63,080 nt of DNA from Methylotenera sp. (GTDB taxonomy: Bacteria; Pseudomonadota; Gammaproteobacteria; Burkholderiales; Methylophilaceae), in assembly GCF_029945535.1 (NCBI RefSeq), contig NZ_JAQSCU010000001.1, forward strand, positions 1 through 63,080. Direction: 5' to 3'. A program made the position numbers and the translations under genes. Shown here piece after piece: positions 26,493 through 36,382 of this stretch (its first letter is position 1; every line of letters starts with the position of its first letter). The notes under the pieces were generated by a model. That model searched no databases, had not been told where the DNA came from, and saw only the letters and a list, made by a program, of their open reading frames with translations.

Positions 26493-27344
26493 CTACAGCA
26501 CCAACACTTCTGCGTCACCGCCCCACAACTGCTCAATCACTACTTTAGCATTTGGATTTTCACTATTCGTCCAAAACTGCACGTTATTCATTGAAATATG
26601 CGCTTCCACCACTTGAGAGCGGTTTGATAACAATCCTTTTTCTTCTAACTGACGTTTCAACTGCTTTGCGACCGCCGCTCCAGTATCAATCAAGGCAACA
26701 TTAGAACCAACCACTTGCTCAATCACGTGTCGCACAAAGGGGTAATGGGTACAACCTAGCACAATCGTATCAGCACCTTCCGCTAACAACGGCGCGCAAT
26801 ATTGCTGAATGAGCATCTTGGTATTGTCCGCATCCAGTTCGCCGCGCTCGATACACTCCACCAAGCCGACACAAGCTTGCGTCACCACTTTGACATTGCG
26901 ACCATAGCTTTCTAGCAAGCCAGCAAACTGAGCACTTTTAAGCGTACCTGTAGTTGCTAGCACACCAATAATGCCATTTCTGGAAGCTTCGGCGGCTGGT
27001 TTAACTGCAGGCTCCATGCCTATGATTGGTAAAGAGTACTTTTCACGTAAGGAGTCAATGGCTGCGGCAGTCGCTGTATTACAAGCCACTACAAGCGCTT
27101 TGGCATCTTTAGCGATTAAAAATTCGGCAATTTCAAAACAGCGTGCTTGAATTTCTGCTGCTGTTTTGTTGCCATAAGGAGCGTATTTGCTATCAGCCAC
27201 ATAAAGCAATTGTTCATTCGGCAATAACGCTTGAATATGTTTTAAAACGGAAATTCCGCCGACGCCAGAATCGAATACGGCAATAGGTTTTTCAATGGGC
27301 TTATCAACAGGTGTTTCGTTAGACTTAATGGTTTGAGCGCTCAT
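26493..27344 (-). CDS. murI: Glutamate racemase
   Basis: The 283-residue enzyme has the two catalytic cysteines in VACNTATAAAI and LGCTHYPFV, plus the N-terminal FDSGVGGISVLKHI and YVADSKYAPYG blocks. It makes D-glutamate for peptidoglycan. The N-terminal 20 residues (VDKPIEKPIAV) are a short extension. It is divergent from the cobalamin adenosyltransferase with a 47-bp gap. Confidence 0.95.
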   Translation of the reverse strand: MSAQTIKSNETPVDKPIEKPIAVFDSGVGGISVLKHIQALLPNEQLLYVADSKYAPYGNKTAAEIQARCFEIAEFLIAKDAKALVVACNTATAAAIDSLREKYSLPIIGMEPAVKPAAEASRNGIIGVLATTGTLKSAQFAGLLESYGRNVKVVTQACVGLVECIERGELDADNTKMLIQQYCAPLLAEGADTIVLGCTHYPFVRHVIEQVVGSNVALIDTGAAVAKQLKRQLEEKGLLSNRSQVVEAHISMNNVQFWTNSENPNAKVVIEQLWGGDAEVLVL

Positions 27345-27391
27345 TACAAGGTCGTCATCAGTTACAATGCAAGTATTATAGAGGAAATATT

Positions 27392-27940
27392 ATGGGAAAC
27401 AGACTCAGTAAAATTTATACCCGCACAGGTGATAGCGGCACAACTGGCTTGGGTGATGGTAGCCGCATCAACAAAGATAGCTTGCGTGTTGAAGCAATGG
27501 GCGATGTTGATGAATTAAACTCAGTCATTGGGGTGATGATGACTGAGGCATTGCCCAACACGCTAGTAGATCCTCTTACACAGATTCAACATGATTTATT
27601 CAATGTGGGTGGTGAAATCTGCATTCCAGGCTATGTCATATTGCAGCAATCTCGCATCAGCGATTTAGAGAGCCTGATTGATGAACTCAACAGCCAATTG
27701 TCGCCACTTAAAGAGTTTATCTTACCAGGTGGTACCAAAACCGCAGCATACTGCCACCTTGCCCGCACTGTGTGTCGACGTGCCGAACGCAAGCTAGTTG
27801 AGCTTCATCGCAATGAAAAAGTCACCGATATTTCACTGCAATATTTGAATCGCTTGTCCGATTTGTTGTTTGTCATGTGTCGTGTCATTAACAAAGAGGC
27901 TGGCGTGAGTGACGTTCTTTGGAAAAACGAACATGCTTAA
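27392..27940 (+). CDS. Cob(I)alamin adenosyltransferase, PduO type
   Basis: The 182-residue helical protein matches the PduO-type ATP:corrinoid adenosyltransferases. It has YTRTGDSGTTGLGDGSRINKDSLRVEAMGDVDELNS at the start, then FILPGGTKTAAYCHLARTVCRRAER and YLNRLSDLLFVMCR. It converts cob(I)alamin to adenosylcobalamin. A GAGGAAA ribosome site precedes the ATG. No other B12 genes are nearby, so it may serve salvage of an imported corrinoid. Confidence 0.93.
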   Translation: MGNRLSKIYTRTGDSGTTGLGDGSRINKDSLRVEAMGDVDELNSVIGVMMTEALPNTLVDPLTQIQHDLFNVGGEICIPGYVILQQSRISDLESLIDELNSQLSPLKEFILPGGTKTAAYCHLARTVCRRAERKLVELHRNEKVTDISLQYLNRLSDLLFVMCRVINKEAGVSDVLWKNEHA

Positions 27941-27988
27941 TTTTTAGCTTAATTTTTAGAAGTTCTCTTCGTAAGTTATAATTCGACC

Positions 27989-29449
27989 ATGATTAAAAAA
28001 CTGCTTGATAGAATTTTTAAGCCCAATAGTGCCAAACCTGAGCACGCTAAAGTCGCCGCGGTTAAAACGCAGCAAGCGCATACGCATCGCCCGACACTTA
28101 GAACTAAAAAAACAGCACATAAAAATGTCGATAGCGTTAACCATGGCGCAACGGTAATTGCGCATAAAACACATAAAATTGACCGTGACTTGTTAAGCAA
28201 CGCTGCGCTAAAAACCACAGAAGGTTTACATAAAGCAGGTTTCGAGGCTTATATTGTCGGTGGCGCTGTACGCGACTTACTGCTAAAACGCACACCAAAA
28301 GACTTTGATGTTGCGACTGATGCCACGCCAGAAGAAGTGAATCGCATATTTAGACGCTCACGCATTATCGGCAAAAGATTCAGATTAGTACACGTACTCT
28401 TTGGTGATGAAACCATAGAAGTTTCAACCTTTCGCGGTAGCCACCTAGAAACTGAAGGTAATCCAAAAGGTGACTCTAAAACCACGGATTCAGGTCGCAT
28501 CATCCGCGACAATGTATTTGGCTCAATAGTAGATGATGCCGTTCGCCGTGACTTTACGGCAAACGCGCTGTATTACAACCCGGCAAGCCAAGAAGTACTG
28601 GATTTTCATCATGGCTATACGGACATAAAAGCTGGCATTCTACGCATGATAGGCAAGCCAGAAACACGCTATGCCGAAGACCCTGTGCGCATGTTGCGTG
28701 CGGTTCGCTTGTCTGCAAAGTTAGGGTTAAAGATAGACCAAGCCACACAAGCGCCTATCGCCAAAATGGCAGATTTACTGCAAGACGTGCCCCCTAGCCG
28801 CTTGTTTGATGAAATGCTCAAGTTGTTTTTGTCTGGTCATGCCATGGAAAGCGTCAATGCTTTACGCGAACAACACCTGCACCATGGATTACTGCCGATG
28901 TTAGACGTAGTGCTTGAACAGCCTATGGGCGAGCGCTTCGTTATGCTGGCACTTAAAAATACCGATGACCGCATCCTTTCTGGCAAATCAGCTAACCCTA
29001 GCTTTTTATTTGCTACCCTACTTTGGCATGAAATGTTAGCGGCTTGGGAAAGCTACAAAGAAGAAGGTCAGCACGCAATTCCAGCACTACATATGGCAAT
29101 GAGTGAAGTAATTGCCACACAAGCTGAGAAAATGGCGATTCATAACCGCTACACTGCCACTATGAAAGAAATTTGGGGCATGCAACCACGTTTTGAACAG
29201 CGCGCTGGCAAACGACCTTTTGGCTTGCTTACACACCCACGCTACCGCGCTGGCTATGATTTTTTACTTTTACGTTGTGAATCTGGTGAGTTACCAATGG
29301 AATTAGGCGAGTGGTGGACTGAGTTCGCTAACGCTGATGGTGAAGGTCGTACCGCCATGTTACAAGCAGATACCGCACCTAAAAAACGTAAGAAAAGAAG
29401 CCGCAAAAAACCTGCTGGTACAAGCTCGACTGTTAGCACAACTGAGTAA
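27989..29449 (+). CDS. pcnB: Poly(A) polymerase I
   Basis: The 486-residue class II nucleotidyltransferase has the GG-x...DxD core GGAVRDLLLKRTPKDFDVATDATPEEV, RRDFTANALYYNP, the flexible-arm region EDPVRMLRAVRLSAKLG and a basic Lys/Arg-rich C-terminus (KKRKKRSRKKP). It adds poly(A) tails to RNA and so promotes decay. The first 65 residues are basic and low complexity. It begins the pcnB-folK-dNK-panBC run. Confidence 0.94.
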   Translation: MIKKLLDRIFKPNSAKPEHAKVAAVKTQQAHTHRPTLRTKKTAHKNVDSVNHGATVIAHKTHKIDRDLLSNAALKTTEGLHKAGFEAYIVGGAVRDLLLKRTPKDFDVATDATPEEVNRIFRRSRIIGKRFRLVHVLFGDETIEVSTFRGSHLETEGNPKGDSKTTDSGRIIRDNVFGSIVDDAVRRDFTANALYYNPASQEVLDFHHGYTDIKAGILRMIGKPETRYAEDPVRMLRAVRLSAKLGLKIDQATQAPIAKMADLLQDVPPSRLFDEMLKLFLSGHAMESVNALREQHLHHGLLPMLDVVLEQPMGERFVMLALKNTDDRILSGKSANPSFLFATLLWHEMLAAWESYKEEGQHAIPALHMAMSEVIATQAEKMAIHNRYTATMKEIWGMQPRFEQRAGKRPFGLLTHPRYRAGYDFLLLRCESGELPMELGEWWTEFANADGEGRTAMLQADTAPKKRKKRSRKKPAGTSSTVSTTE

Positions 29450-29461
29450 ATTCCTGTACTT

Positions 29462-29953
29462 ATGAAACAAGCTTTTGTTGCGCTAGGGAGTAATTTAGCA
29501 AATCCAATTTCACAAGTAGAATCTGCCTTTGCAGCACTTGAAAACCTACCAAGCACGCGTGTAGTAAAGAAGTCATCTTTATATAAAACGGCGCCGATAG
29601 GCTATGAAGCTGATCAACTAAACCAGATTCCAGACTTTATAAATGCAGTAGCAGAGCTTGAAACAGATTTAACCCCGCTTGAGTTGCTCGATGCGCTTTT
29701 GGAAATTGAAAATCAGGCTGGGCGTGAACGCCCTTTCCCAAACGCTCCAAGAGTGTTGGATTGTGATTTATTACTTTATGAAAATGTAAGTATGGAGTCC
29801 AACAAGCTCATATTGCCACACCCAAGAATGCATCAACGCGGTTTCGTTTTATTACCATTATTTGAAATCGCAGCACAATTATCCATCCCGAATCATGGCA
29901 AAATAGCGACATTGATTCATGAGCAGCAATTTACTGGCATTACAAAACTATAG
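29462..29953 (+). CDS. folK: 2-amino-4-hydroxy-6-hydroxymethyldihydropteridine pyrophosphokinase
   Basis: The 163-residue HPPK has FVALGSNLANP at the N-terminus and the signature block GRERPFPNAPRVLDCDLLLYE with its metal-binding Asp pair, then LILPHPRMHQRGFVLLPL. It transfers pyrophosphate to the pterin in folate synthesis. It starts 12 bp after pcnB, as in many Proteobacteria. Confidence 0.95.
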   Translation: MKQAFVALGSNLANPISQVESAFAALENLPSTRVVKKSSLYKTAPIGYEADQLNQIPDFINAVAELETDLTPLELLDALLEIENQAGRERPFPNAPRVLDCDLLLYENVSMESNKLILPHPRMHQRGFVLLPLFEIAAQLSIPNHGKIATLIHEQQFTGITKL

Positions 29954-29969
29954 GCAGCACACTAATCGC

Positions 29970-30617
29970 ATGAGCATTTTTAATAAATACCCTTATATCG
30001 TTGTTGAAGGCCCTATTGGCTGCGGCAAAACTACGCTAGCCAAAATGTTAGCCGATAAGTTTCCTGTAGATTATTTATCTGAAAAAGCCGAAGCGAATCC
30101 ATTTTTGCCGCGCTTTTATCAAGATGCACAACGTTATGCATTGCCTACACAGCTGTTTTTTTTGTTTCAGCGCGCTAATCAGATGAAAGATTTGAGCCAG
30201 CGTGACATGTTCGCCAAACCAATTATTGCTGACTTTTTCTTAGAAAAAGACCCGATATTTGCGCGACTGAATTTGGATGATGAAGAGTACGCGCTATATC
30301 ACAACATTTATCAGCATTTGCAATTAAAAGCGCCTAAACCAGACTTGGTGATTTACCTACAAACGCCTATTGACGCACTGATGGAGCGTATTGAAGAGCG
30401 CAGTGTCACTTACGAACAAGACATTCCGCGTGAATATATAGAGCGTTTAGCAAATGCGTATAGCGAGTTTTTTCATAATTATGACGCTTCACCAGTACTG
30501 ATTGTGAATAATGAAAAACTTAATGTGCTAAAAAATGAAGATGCGCTGGATCTGTTGCTTAACCGTATTATGCAAATTAAAGGTCAGCGCGAATTCTTTA
30601 ATCCGAACTTTGATTAG
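29970..30617 (+). CDS. Deoxynucleoside kinase (deoxyadenosine/deoxycytidine kinase family)
   Basis: The product has 215 residues from ATG 29970. The P-loop reads VEGPIGCGKTTLAKML, followed by the dNK family blocks QLFFLFQRANQM, FFLEKDPIFARLNLDDEE and the lid region ERIEERSVTYEQDI. It phosphorylates deoxynucleosides for salvage. The upstream ATG at 29919 lies inside folK and adds residues unlike the family. This gene commonly sits between folK and panB in Betaproteobacteria. Confidence 0.9.
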   Translation: MSIFNKYPYIVVEGPIGCGKTTLAKMLADKFPVDYLSEKAEANPFLPRFYQDAQRYALPTQLFFLFQRANQMKDLSQRDMFAKPIIADFFLEKDPIFARLNLDDEEYALYHNIYQHLQLKAPKPDLVIYLQTPIDALMERIEERSVTYEQDIPREYIERLANAYSEFFHNYDASPVLIVNNEKLNVLKNEDALDLLLNRIMQIKGQREFFNPNFD

Positions 30618-30625
30618 CTTTCCAA

Positions 30626-31438
30626 ATGAACTTAGCCCAATTACATGAAATGGCGGCGGCAGGCGAGAAAATCGTCATGCTGACTAGTTACGATTCCACT
30701 TTTGCCAAGCTTTCTGAAGAAGCTGGTGTAGATATCCTACTTGTAGGCGATTCACTGGGCATGGTGCTGCAAGGCGCAGAAAATACGCTCAATGTCAGTA
30801 TGCATCACATGACTTATCACACCAAAAGCGTCTCTGCAGGAGCTTTAAATACCTTTATCATGGCGGATATGTCACTTGGCAGCTATGAACACGATAATGA
30901 AGCTGCTTACAAAAATGCTGAATGGCTGATTAAATCAGGCGCACACATGGTGAAATTTGAAGGCGGCGGTAGCAAGGTGAAAACGGCTCGTTACTTAGTG
31001 GAACGAGGCATTCCAGTCTGTGCACACTTAGGCTTTACGCCACAATCAGTCAATCAGCTTGGCGGCTACAAAATTCAAGGTAAAACCGATGAAAGCGCCG
31101 CGCAAATCATGCAAGATGCTATCGCCATGAGTGAAGCTGGTGTTGGTTTTATTTTACTGGAAATGGTGCCTGCTGCCTTAGCCAAAAAAATCACCGAAAC
31201 CATTAAAACACCAACTATAGGCATAGGTGCTGGGGTTGATTGCAGTGGGCAGGTATTAGTCCTTCAAGACTTACTTGGCATATACACCGGCCCTGCTCAT
31301 AAAAAACCTAGTGAATTCAAATCACCACGTTTTGTAAGAAACTTCTTAAAAGACACCAACAGCATACAGGCTGCGGTTGCCGCTTACGTCAAAGCGGTTA
31401 AAGATAAAAGCTTCCCAGCGCTTGAACATAGCTATTGA
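30626..31438 (+). CDS. panB: 3-methyl-2-oxobutanoate hydroxymethyltransferase
   Basis: The enzyme has 270 residues with KIVMLTSYDSTFAKLSEEAGVDILLVGDSLGMVLQG, the catalytic and metal residues in FEGGG and HLGFTPQSVNQLGGYKIQGK, and IGIGAGVDCSGQVLVLQDLLG. It makes ketopantoate using methylene-tetrahydrofolate, the first step of pantothenate synthesis. The start is 8 bp after the kinase gene. panC follows. Confidence 0.96.
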   Translation: MNLAQLHEMAAAGEKIVMLTSYDSTFAKLSEEAGVDILLVGDSLGMVLQGAENTLNVSMHHMTYHTKSVSAGALNTFIMADMSLGSYEHDNEAAYKNAEWLIKSGAHMVKFEGGGSKVKTARYLVERGIPVCAHLGFTPQSVNQLGGYKIQGKTDESAAQIMQDAIAMSEAGVGFILLEMVPAALAKKITETIKTPTIGIGAGVDCSGQVLVLQDLLGIYTGPAHKKPSEFKSPRFVRNFLKDTNSIQAAVAAYVKAVKDKSFPALEHSY

Positions 31439-31450
31439 GTAAATCACTCC

Positions 31451-32299
31451 ATGCAAGTTATTAAAACCATAGACGAATTAAGAAGCGTTTTAAAAAACCA
31501 GTCAAATATCGCCTTTGTGCCAACGATGGGCAATCTGCATGCGGGTCATATTCAATTAGTTGAAGTCGCTAAACAGCAAGCCGAATGCGTGGTGGTGAGT
31601 ATATTTGTAAATCCACTACAATTCGGGCCAACTGAAGATTTAGCGAGCTATCCTCGCACCTTGGAAGCGGATTGTGAGAAATTAAAAGCCGCTGGTGCGA
31701 GCATTGTTTTCACGCCTAGCGTTGAAGAAATGTATGCTGAATTTGACGGCAATAACCTCAATCAGACGATGACAATTACGCCGCCACCAATTGCCAATGA
31801 GCTATGTGGTGCAACGCGACCAGGTCACTTTGCTGGTGTTGCCACCGTAGTAATGAAGCTGTTCAATATGGTACAACCGAGTATTGCCGTGTTTGGCCAA
31901 AAAGATTTTCAGCAATTATTCATCATCAAACAAATGGTGAGACAGTTTAACTTGCCAATTAACATTATTGGCGTGGACACAGTACGTGAGCCTAGCGGAT
32001 TAGCAATGAGTTCGCGAAATGGCTACTTATCCAATGAGCAACGTGCAGTTGCAAGCCAGTTAAATAGTGCATTAAAGGACATTGTTCAATCGGTAAAGAG
32101 TGGCAATAAAGATTATTCTCAACTAGAGAAAAATGCTAAATCCATACTCAATAGCCAAGGATGGCTAGCTGATTATGTTTCGATACGTTCTAGCCTAACG
32201 CTACAGCCTGCAAGTAGCACAGATAATGATTTAGTTGTTTTAGGCGCCGCTAAACTAGGTAATACCCGTCTAATCGACAATCTTACTTTCAATATTTAA
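31451..32299 (+). CDS. panC: Pantothenate synthetase
   Basis: The enzyme has 282 residues, with the HxGH-type nucleotide motif VPTMGNLHAGHIQLV, SIFVNPLQFGPTEDLASYPRT, VFGQKDFQQLFIIKQMVRQF and the SSRNGYLS loop. It joins pantoate and beta-alanine using ATP. The beta-alanine would come from panD, which lies just downstream with its own promoter. Confidence 0.96.
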   Translation: MQVIKTIDELRSVLKNQSNIAFVPTMGNLHAGHIQLVEVAKQQAECVVVSIFVNPLQFGPTEDLASYPRTLEADCEKLKAAGASIVFTPSVEEMYAEFDGNNLNQTMTITPPPIANELCGATRPGHFAGVATVVMKLFNMVQPSIAVFGQKDFQQLFIIKQMVRQFNLPINIIGVDTVREPSGLAMSSRNGYLSNEQRAVASQLNSALKDIVQSVKSGNKDYSQLEKNAKSILNSQGWLADYVSIRSSLTLQPASSTDNDLVVLGAAKLGNTRLIDNLTFNI

Positions 32300-32374
32300 T
32301 ACATCTTCCCAGGCAATATTTGAAAATAAAAGCCTGAGTCGCACCGCTATTATTAGTGGTGAATAGATGTTAAG

Positions 32375-32403
32375 TTACTATAAACCGTTGAATACACTAT
32401 AAT
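32375..32403 (+). promoter_or_regulatory. Promoter upstream of panD
   Basis: TTACTA at 32375-32380 and TATAAT at 32398-32403 are separated by 17 bp and lie 33 bp before the panD start. This suggests that panD-rsfS-rlmH-phr is transcribed separately from panBC. Confidence 0.55.
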
Positions 32404-32435
32404 ACTGTTTTTTCTATCTAAGAGTTTTCTGCATT

Positions 32436-32816
32436 ATGCAAAGAACAATGCTTAAATCTAAATTACACCGTGTACATGTGACACACAGCGAACTTCATTA
32501 CGAAGGCAGTTGTGCGATTGATGAAAACTTGCTTGAAGCCGCTAACATTAGTGAGTACGAGCAAATTCATTTGTACAACGTAACCAATGGTGAGCGCTTT
32601 AGCACATACGCGATTTTAGCTGAGCGTGGCTCAGGCATTATCTCGGTAAATGGTGCAGCCGCTCACAAAGCAGCGCCTGGCGATATTATGATTATTGCCA
32701 GCTATGCGAATTATAATGAATTAGAACTACAAAAGTTCTCTCCCCAACTTGTGTATGTGGACAATCACAACCACATACAATCTCAACGCAATGCAATACC
32801 AGCACAGGCCGCTTAA
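32436..32816 (+). CDS. panD: Aspartate 1-decarboxylase
   Basis: The 126-residue proenzyme has the self-cleavage site Gly24-Ser25 in HYEGSCAID, with the same residue numbering as the E. coli enzyme. Cleavage gives the pyruvoyl cofactor. It produces beta-alanine for pantothenate. The stop codon abuts the rsfS ATG (TAA then ATG), so the two are coupled. Confidence 0.96.
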   Translation: MQRTMLKSKLHRVHVTHSELHYEGSCAIDENLLEAANISEYEQIHLYNVTNGERFSTYAILAERGSGIISVNGAAAHKAAPGDIMIIASYANYNELELQKFSPQLVYVDNHNHIQSQRNAIPAQAA

Positions 32817-33194
32817 ATGACAATTGATGTAAACGCAGTAAACTATTTAGAAACAATGAAACAAGCGGTGATTGATGCCATCGAAGATATTAAAGGCTTC
32901 GATATCACGCCTATGGATGTTCGCAAACTTACGAGCATGACCAGCTATATGATTGTTGCATCTGCAACATCAAGCCGCCAAGCAAAAGCGATTGCCGACA
33001 ACGTGCGTGAAAAGCTTAAAGAAAAAGGCTATCACATTCGCGGTACTGAAGGCGAAAAAGAGGGCGAATGGGTACTGGTCGATTTAGATGACATCGTTGT
33101 TCACATCATGGTACCAACCACACGTGCTTATTACAACCTAGAGCAACTATGGGGCGAGGCTGAAAGCCGCCGTGGCCATATCAAAGCTGAGTAA
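32817..33194 (+). CDS. rsfS: Ribosomal silencing factor RsfS
   Basis: The 125-residue Iojap/RsfS protein has MTSYMIVASATSSRQAKAIADNV, GTEGEKEGEWVLVDLDDIVVHIM and YYNLEQLWG. It binds ribosomal protein L14 and blocks subunit joining in poor growth conditions. It is followed closely by rlmH, the usual order. Confidence 0.95.
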   Translation: MTIDVNAVNYLETMKQAVIDAIEDIKGFDITPMDVRKLTSMTSYMIVASATSSRQAKAIADNVREKLKEKGYHIRGTEGEKEGEWVLVDLDDIVVHIMVPTTRAYYNLEQLWGEAESRRGHIKAE

Positions 33195-33222
33195 TTAGTT
33201 CATTCGCCAGCAGGGCTAGTAC

Positions 33223-33690
33223 ATGAAGCTGCGTATTATCTCTGTCGGCCACAAAATGCCAAGCTGGGTTGAAACCGCTTGCGCAGAATATACCAAGCGC
33301 ATGCCGCGTGAAGCCACTGTTGAAATCATCGACATCAAGCCTGAAAAACGTGCCGCGGGCAACAGCACTGAGAACATCCAACTCATTGAAGCGAAACGTA
33401 TTTTAGAAGCGGTCGGTAAAGACTTCTGCATTGCCTTAGATGAGCGCGGGCAAGAAGTCACCACACTACAACTTGCAGATAAATTCAAAGATTGGCAAGC
33501 TTCAAGCCGCGACGTTGCACTCATCATTGGCGGCGCTGACGGGTTGCATACTTCAGTCAAACAAAAAGCTGATTGGCTATGGGGGCTTTCTAAGCTCACA
33601 TTGCCGCATGCGATGGTGCGCGTATTGCTGGTTGAGCAACTTTACCGCGCACACTCTGTCATTACCAATCATCCCTACCATCGCGAGTAA
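33223..33690 (+). CDS. rlmH: 23S rRNA (pseudouridine-1915-N3)-methyltransferase RlmH
   Basis: The 155-residue SPOUT methyltransferase has the SAM-binding knot IGGADGLH and the C-terminal signature LTLPHAMVRVLLVEQLYRAHSVITNHPYHRE. It modifies pseudouridine 1915 in the ribosomal decoding region. The photolyase gene starts 2 bp after its stop. Confidence 0.96.
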   Translation: MKLRIISVGHKMPSWVETACAEYTKRMPREATVEIIDIKPEKRAAGNSTENIQLIEAKRILEAVGKDFCIALDERGQEVTTLQLADKFKDWQASSRDVALIIGGADGLHTSVKQKADWLWGLSKLTLPHAMVRVLLVEQLYRAHSVITNHPYHRE

Positions 33691-33692
33691 AT

Positions 33693-35132
33693 ATGTCTCA
33701 AGCACAGCAAAAATCAACCTATGAAAAATCTTTAGTTTGGTTTAGACGTGACTTACGAGATTACGACCATGCAGCGCTATACCACGCATTAAAATCCTCT
33801 AAAAATGTGTATTGCGTCTTTGTATTCGATACCGCTATTCTTAGTCAGTTAAATGATAAAGCGGATCGCCGAGTAGAGTTTATTTGGGAAAGTGTGCGTG
33901 AGTTAAAAACCTCGTTACAAAAACACGGTAGCGATTTAATCGTACTGCATGGCAAAGCTGGCGATGAAATTCCAAAATTAGCCAACTCACTTTTAGTGAA
34001 TGCCGTATTTACCAACCATGATTACGAGCCTAGCGCCATTGCTCGCGATGCGCATGTGGCTGAGCAGCTCAGTATAAACAATATTGCTTTTCATCATTAC
34101 AAGGATCATGTGATTTTTGAAAAAGATGAAGTATTAAACCTCTCTGGTAAGCCTTATGGTGTATTTACCCCTTATAAAAACATGTGGCTTAAAACAGTTA
34201 ATGATTTCTTTTTCAAAGCTTATCCAGTAGACGCCTATTTAAGTAATTTGACTAAACTTAATGCCAGTCAGTTGATAAGTTTAGAAGACTTGGGGTTCAA
34301 GCGCACAAATTTAGCCAGCATGAGATTGCCTACAGGCATGAAAGGCGGACTAACACTCTTTAATGACTTTAAAGAACGTATGAGTCGTTACAAAGATGCG
34401 AGGGACTTTCCTGCAATAAAAGGCGTTTCGTATTTATCCGTACACCTACGTTTTGGCACTATCTCTATACGCCATCTAGCCCGCGAGGCGATGCAAGCTG
34501 CCAACACTGGGGCGCAGACTTGGCTAAGTGAACTTATCTGGCGTGATTTTTATGTGCAAATATTGCATCACAACCCAAGCGTTGCCGCAGGTAAAGCTTA
34601 TAAAGCAGAGTTCGAATCTTTAAAATTTCCAAATGATACCGCACTTTTTCAAGCTTGGTGTGATGGCAAAACGGGCTACCCGCTTGTAGATGCCGCTATG
34701 CGACAACTTAACACCACAGGGTTTATGCATAACCGTTTGCGTATGGTGGCGGCGAGCTTTTTGGTGAAAGACTTACTGATAGATTGGCGCTGGGGCGAGC
34801 GCTATTTTGCTGAAAAATTAATCGATTTTGACTTAAGCGCCAATAATGGCGGCTGGCAATGGGCTGCCAGCACGGGCTGTGATGCCCAACCTTGGTTTCG
34901 CATCTTTAATCCAATCACGCAAAGTGAGCGTTTTGATGCACAAGGAAAATTCATTCGTAAATACGTTCCAGAATTGGCAAAATGTAACGACAAGGAAATT
35001 CATGCACCTTGGCTGATTCCGCCATTACGCTTACAAGAGCTAAATTTAAGCATAGGGAAAGACTACGCAGTTCCAGTAGTTGACCACGCCACACAAAGGT
35101 TGCAAGCACTAGCGCTCTATAAAAACATATAA
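33693..35132 (+). CDS. phrB: Deoxyribodipyrimidine photolyase (class I CPD type)
   Basis: The 479-residue photolyase has the N-terminal antenna domain (LVWFRRDLRDYDHAALYHAL; VFVFDTAIL) and the C-terminal FAD domain (TWLSELIWRDFYVQIL, GYPLVDAAMRQLNTTGFMHNRLRMVAASFLVKDLLIDW, DLSANNGGWQWAASTGCDAQPWFRIFNP). The conserved Trp and Asn residues for CPD repair are present. It uses light to split cyclobutane pyrimidine dimers. It is a distinct family from the Fe-S photolyase at 2423, so the strain can probably repair both main UV lesions. Confidence 0.94.
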   Translation: MSQAQQKSTYEKSLVWFRRDLRDYDHAALYHALKSSKNVYCVFVFDTAILSQLNDKADRRVEFIWESVRELKTSLQKHGSDLIVLHGKAGDEIPKLANSLLVNAVFTNHDYEPSAIARDAHVAEQLSINNIAFHHYKDHVIFEKDEVLNLSGKPYGVFTPYKNMWLKTVNDFFFKAYPVDAYLSNLTKLNASQLISLEDLGFKRTNLASMRLPTGMKGGLTLFNDFKERMSRYKDARDFPAIKGVSYLSVHLRFGTISIRHLAREAMQAANTGAQTWLSELIWRDFYVQILHHNPSVAAGKAYKAEFESLKFPNDTALFQAWCDGKTGYPLVDAAMRQLNTTGFMHNRLRMVAASFLVKDLLIDWRWGERYFAEKLIDFDLSANNGGWQWAASTGCDAQPWFRIFNPITQSERFDAQGKFIRKYVPELAKCNDKEIHAPWLIPPLRLQELNLSIGKDYAVPVVDHATQRLQALALYKNI

Positions 35133-35245
35133 TATGTTTTATATAAGACATAAGTGTTATATAATTTACGCGCAATAACGAAGCACGCAGAAATACAGAA
35201 CTTAAGTATACTCATACACATGTTTTAATTATTTGAAAGATCACT

Positions 35246-36316
35246 ATGGCACTCGTTTCATTACGTCAATTGCTAGATCACGCTGCTGAGCACGATTACG
35301 GCCTAGCAGCTTTTAATGTTAACAACATGGAGCAAGTTCACGCCATTATGCAAGCGGCGGATGAAGTGAATAGCCCAGTAATTCTGCAAGGATCAGCTGG
35401 TGCCCGCAAATATGCAGGTGAAGCTTTTTTAAGGCATTTAGTGTTAGCCGCCATAGAAACCTACCCGCACATCCCCGTTGTCATGCATCAAGATCACGGC
35501 CAATCTCCCGCAGTGTGCATTCAGGCAATACGCTCGGGCTTTTCAAGCGTGATGATGGATGGCTCACTAATGGAAGATGCAAAAACGCCTTCCACTTACC
35601 AATATAACGTCGATGTGACCAGAAAAATCGTAGAAATCGCGCATGCGATTGGCGTGTCTGTTGAGGGCGAACTCGGTGTACTAGGCTCTTTAGAAACGGG
35701 CTTAGCCGGCGAAGAAGATGGCTCTGGCGCAGTTGGCGTATTAAACCACGACCAAATGCTCACCGACCCAGAGGAAGCCGCCGACTTTGTGCGTAGAACA
35801 GGTGTAGATGCATTAGCCATCGCCATCGGAACTTCACACGGCGCTTATAAATTTAGCAAGCCTCCAACAGGTAAAACCCTTGCGATTAGTCGCATAAAAG
35901 AAATTCATGCACGCATCCCCAACACGCATTTGGTAATGCATGGCTCATCTTCTGTGCCGCAAGAATGGCTACAGATTATCAATGAGTTTGGTGGCGACAT
36001 GGGCGAAACATATGGCGTGCCCGTAGAAGAAATTGTCGAAGGCATTAAGCACGGTGTGCGCAAAATCAACATTGATACAGACTTACGCATGGCTTACACA
36101 GGTTCAATTCGCAAATTTTTCACTGAAAAAAGAAAAGAACTCGACCCAAGGAAATTCCTTAGCGCCTCTACTGTTGCCATGCGTGCCATTTGCAAAGAAC
36201 GCTACGAAGCTTTTGGCTCCGCAGGGCAAGCTGCACTCATTAAACCTATCTCATGCGATCAAATGGCTTTACGTTATAAGGCAGGTGAATTAGATGCGAT
36301 CGTTAAATCAAAGTAA
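35246..36316 (+). CDS. fba: Fructose-bisphosphate aldolase, class II
   Basis: The 356-residue zinc aldolase is of the Calvin-cycle-subtype length. It has [18 protein letters not shown], the zinc ligands in VMHQDHGQS and the later [23 protein letters not shown], and the C-terminal [18 protein letters not shown]. It interconverts fructose-1,6-bisphosphate and triose phosphates. In a RuMP-cycle methylotroph this supports both cleavage and regeneration steps (inference). tpiA follows and fbp lies 1.5 kb away. Confidence 0.95.
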   Translation: MALVSLRQLLDHAAEHDYGLAAFNVNNMEQVHAIMQAADEVNSPVILQGSAGARKYAGEAFLRHLVLAAIETYPHIPVVMHQDHGQSPAVCIQAIRSGFSSVMMDGSLMEDAKTPSTYQYNVDVTRKIVEIAHAIGVSVEGELGVLGSLETGLAGEEDGSGAVGVLNHDQMLTDPEEAADFVRRTGVDALAIAIGTSHGAYKFSKPPTGKTLAISRIKEIHARIPNTHLVMHGSSSVPQEWLQIINEFGGDMGETYGVPVEEIVEGIKHGVRKINIDTDLRMAYTGSIRKFFTEKRKELDPRKFLSASTVAMRAICKERYEAFGSAGQAALIKPISCDQMALRYKAGELDAIVKSK

Positions 36317-36382
36317 CTCGACTTATAAGTCAAAAATATCGCTGATCAAAAGTCTAGCGAGTTAGAAATAAGGAATAAAGAA

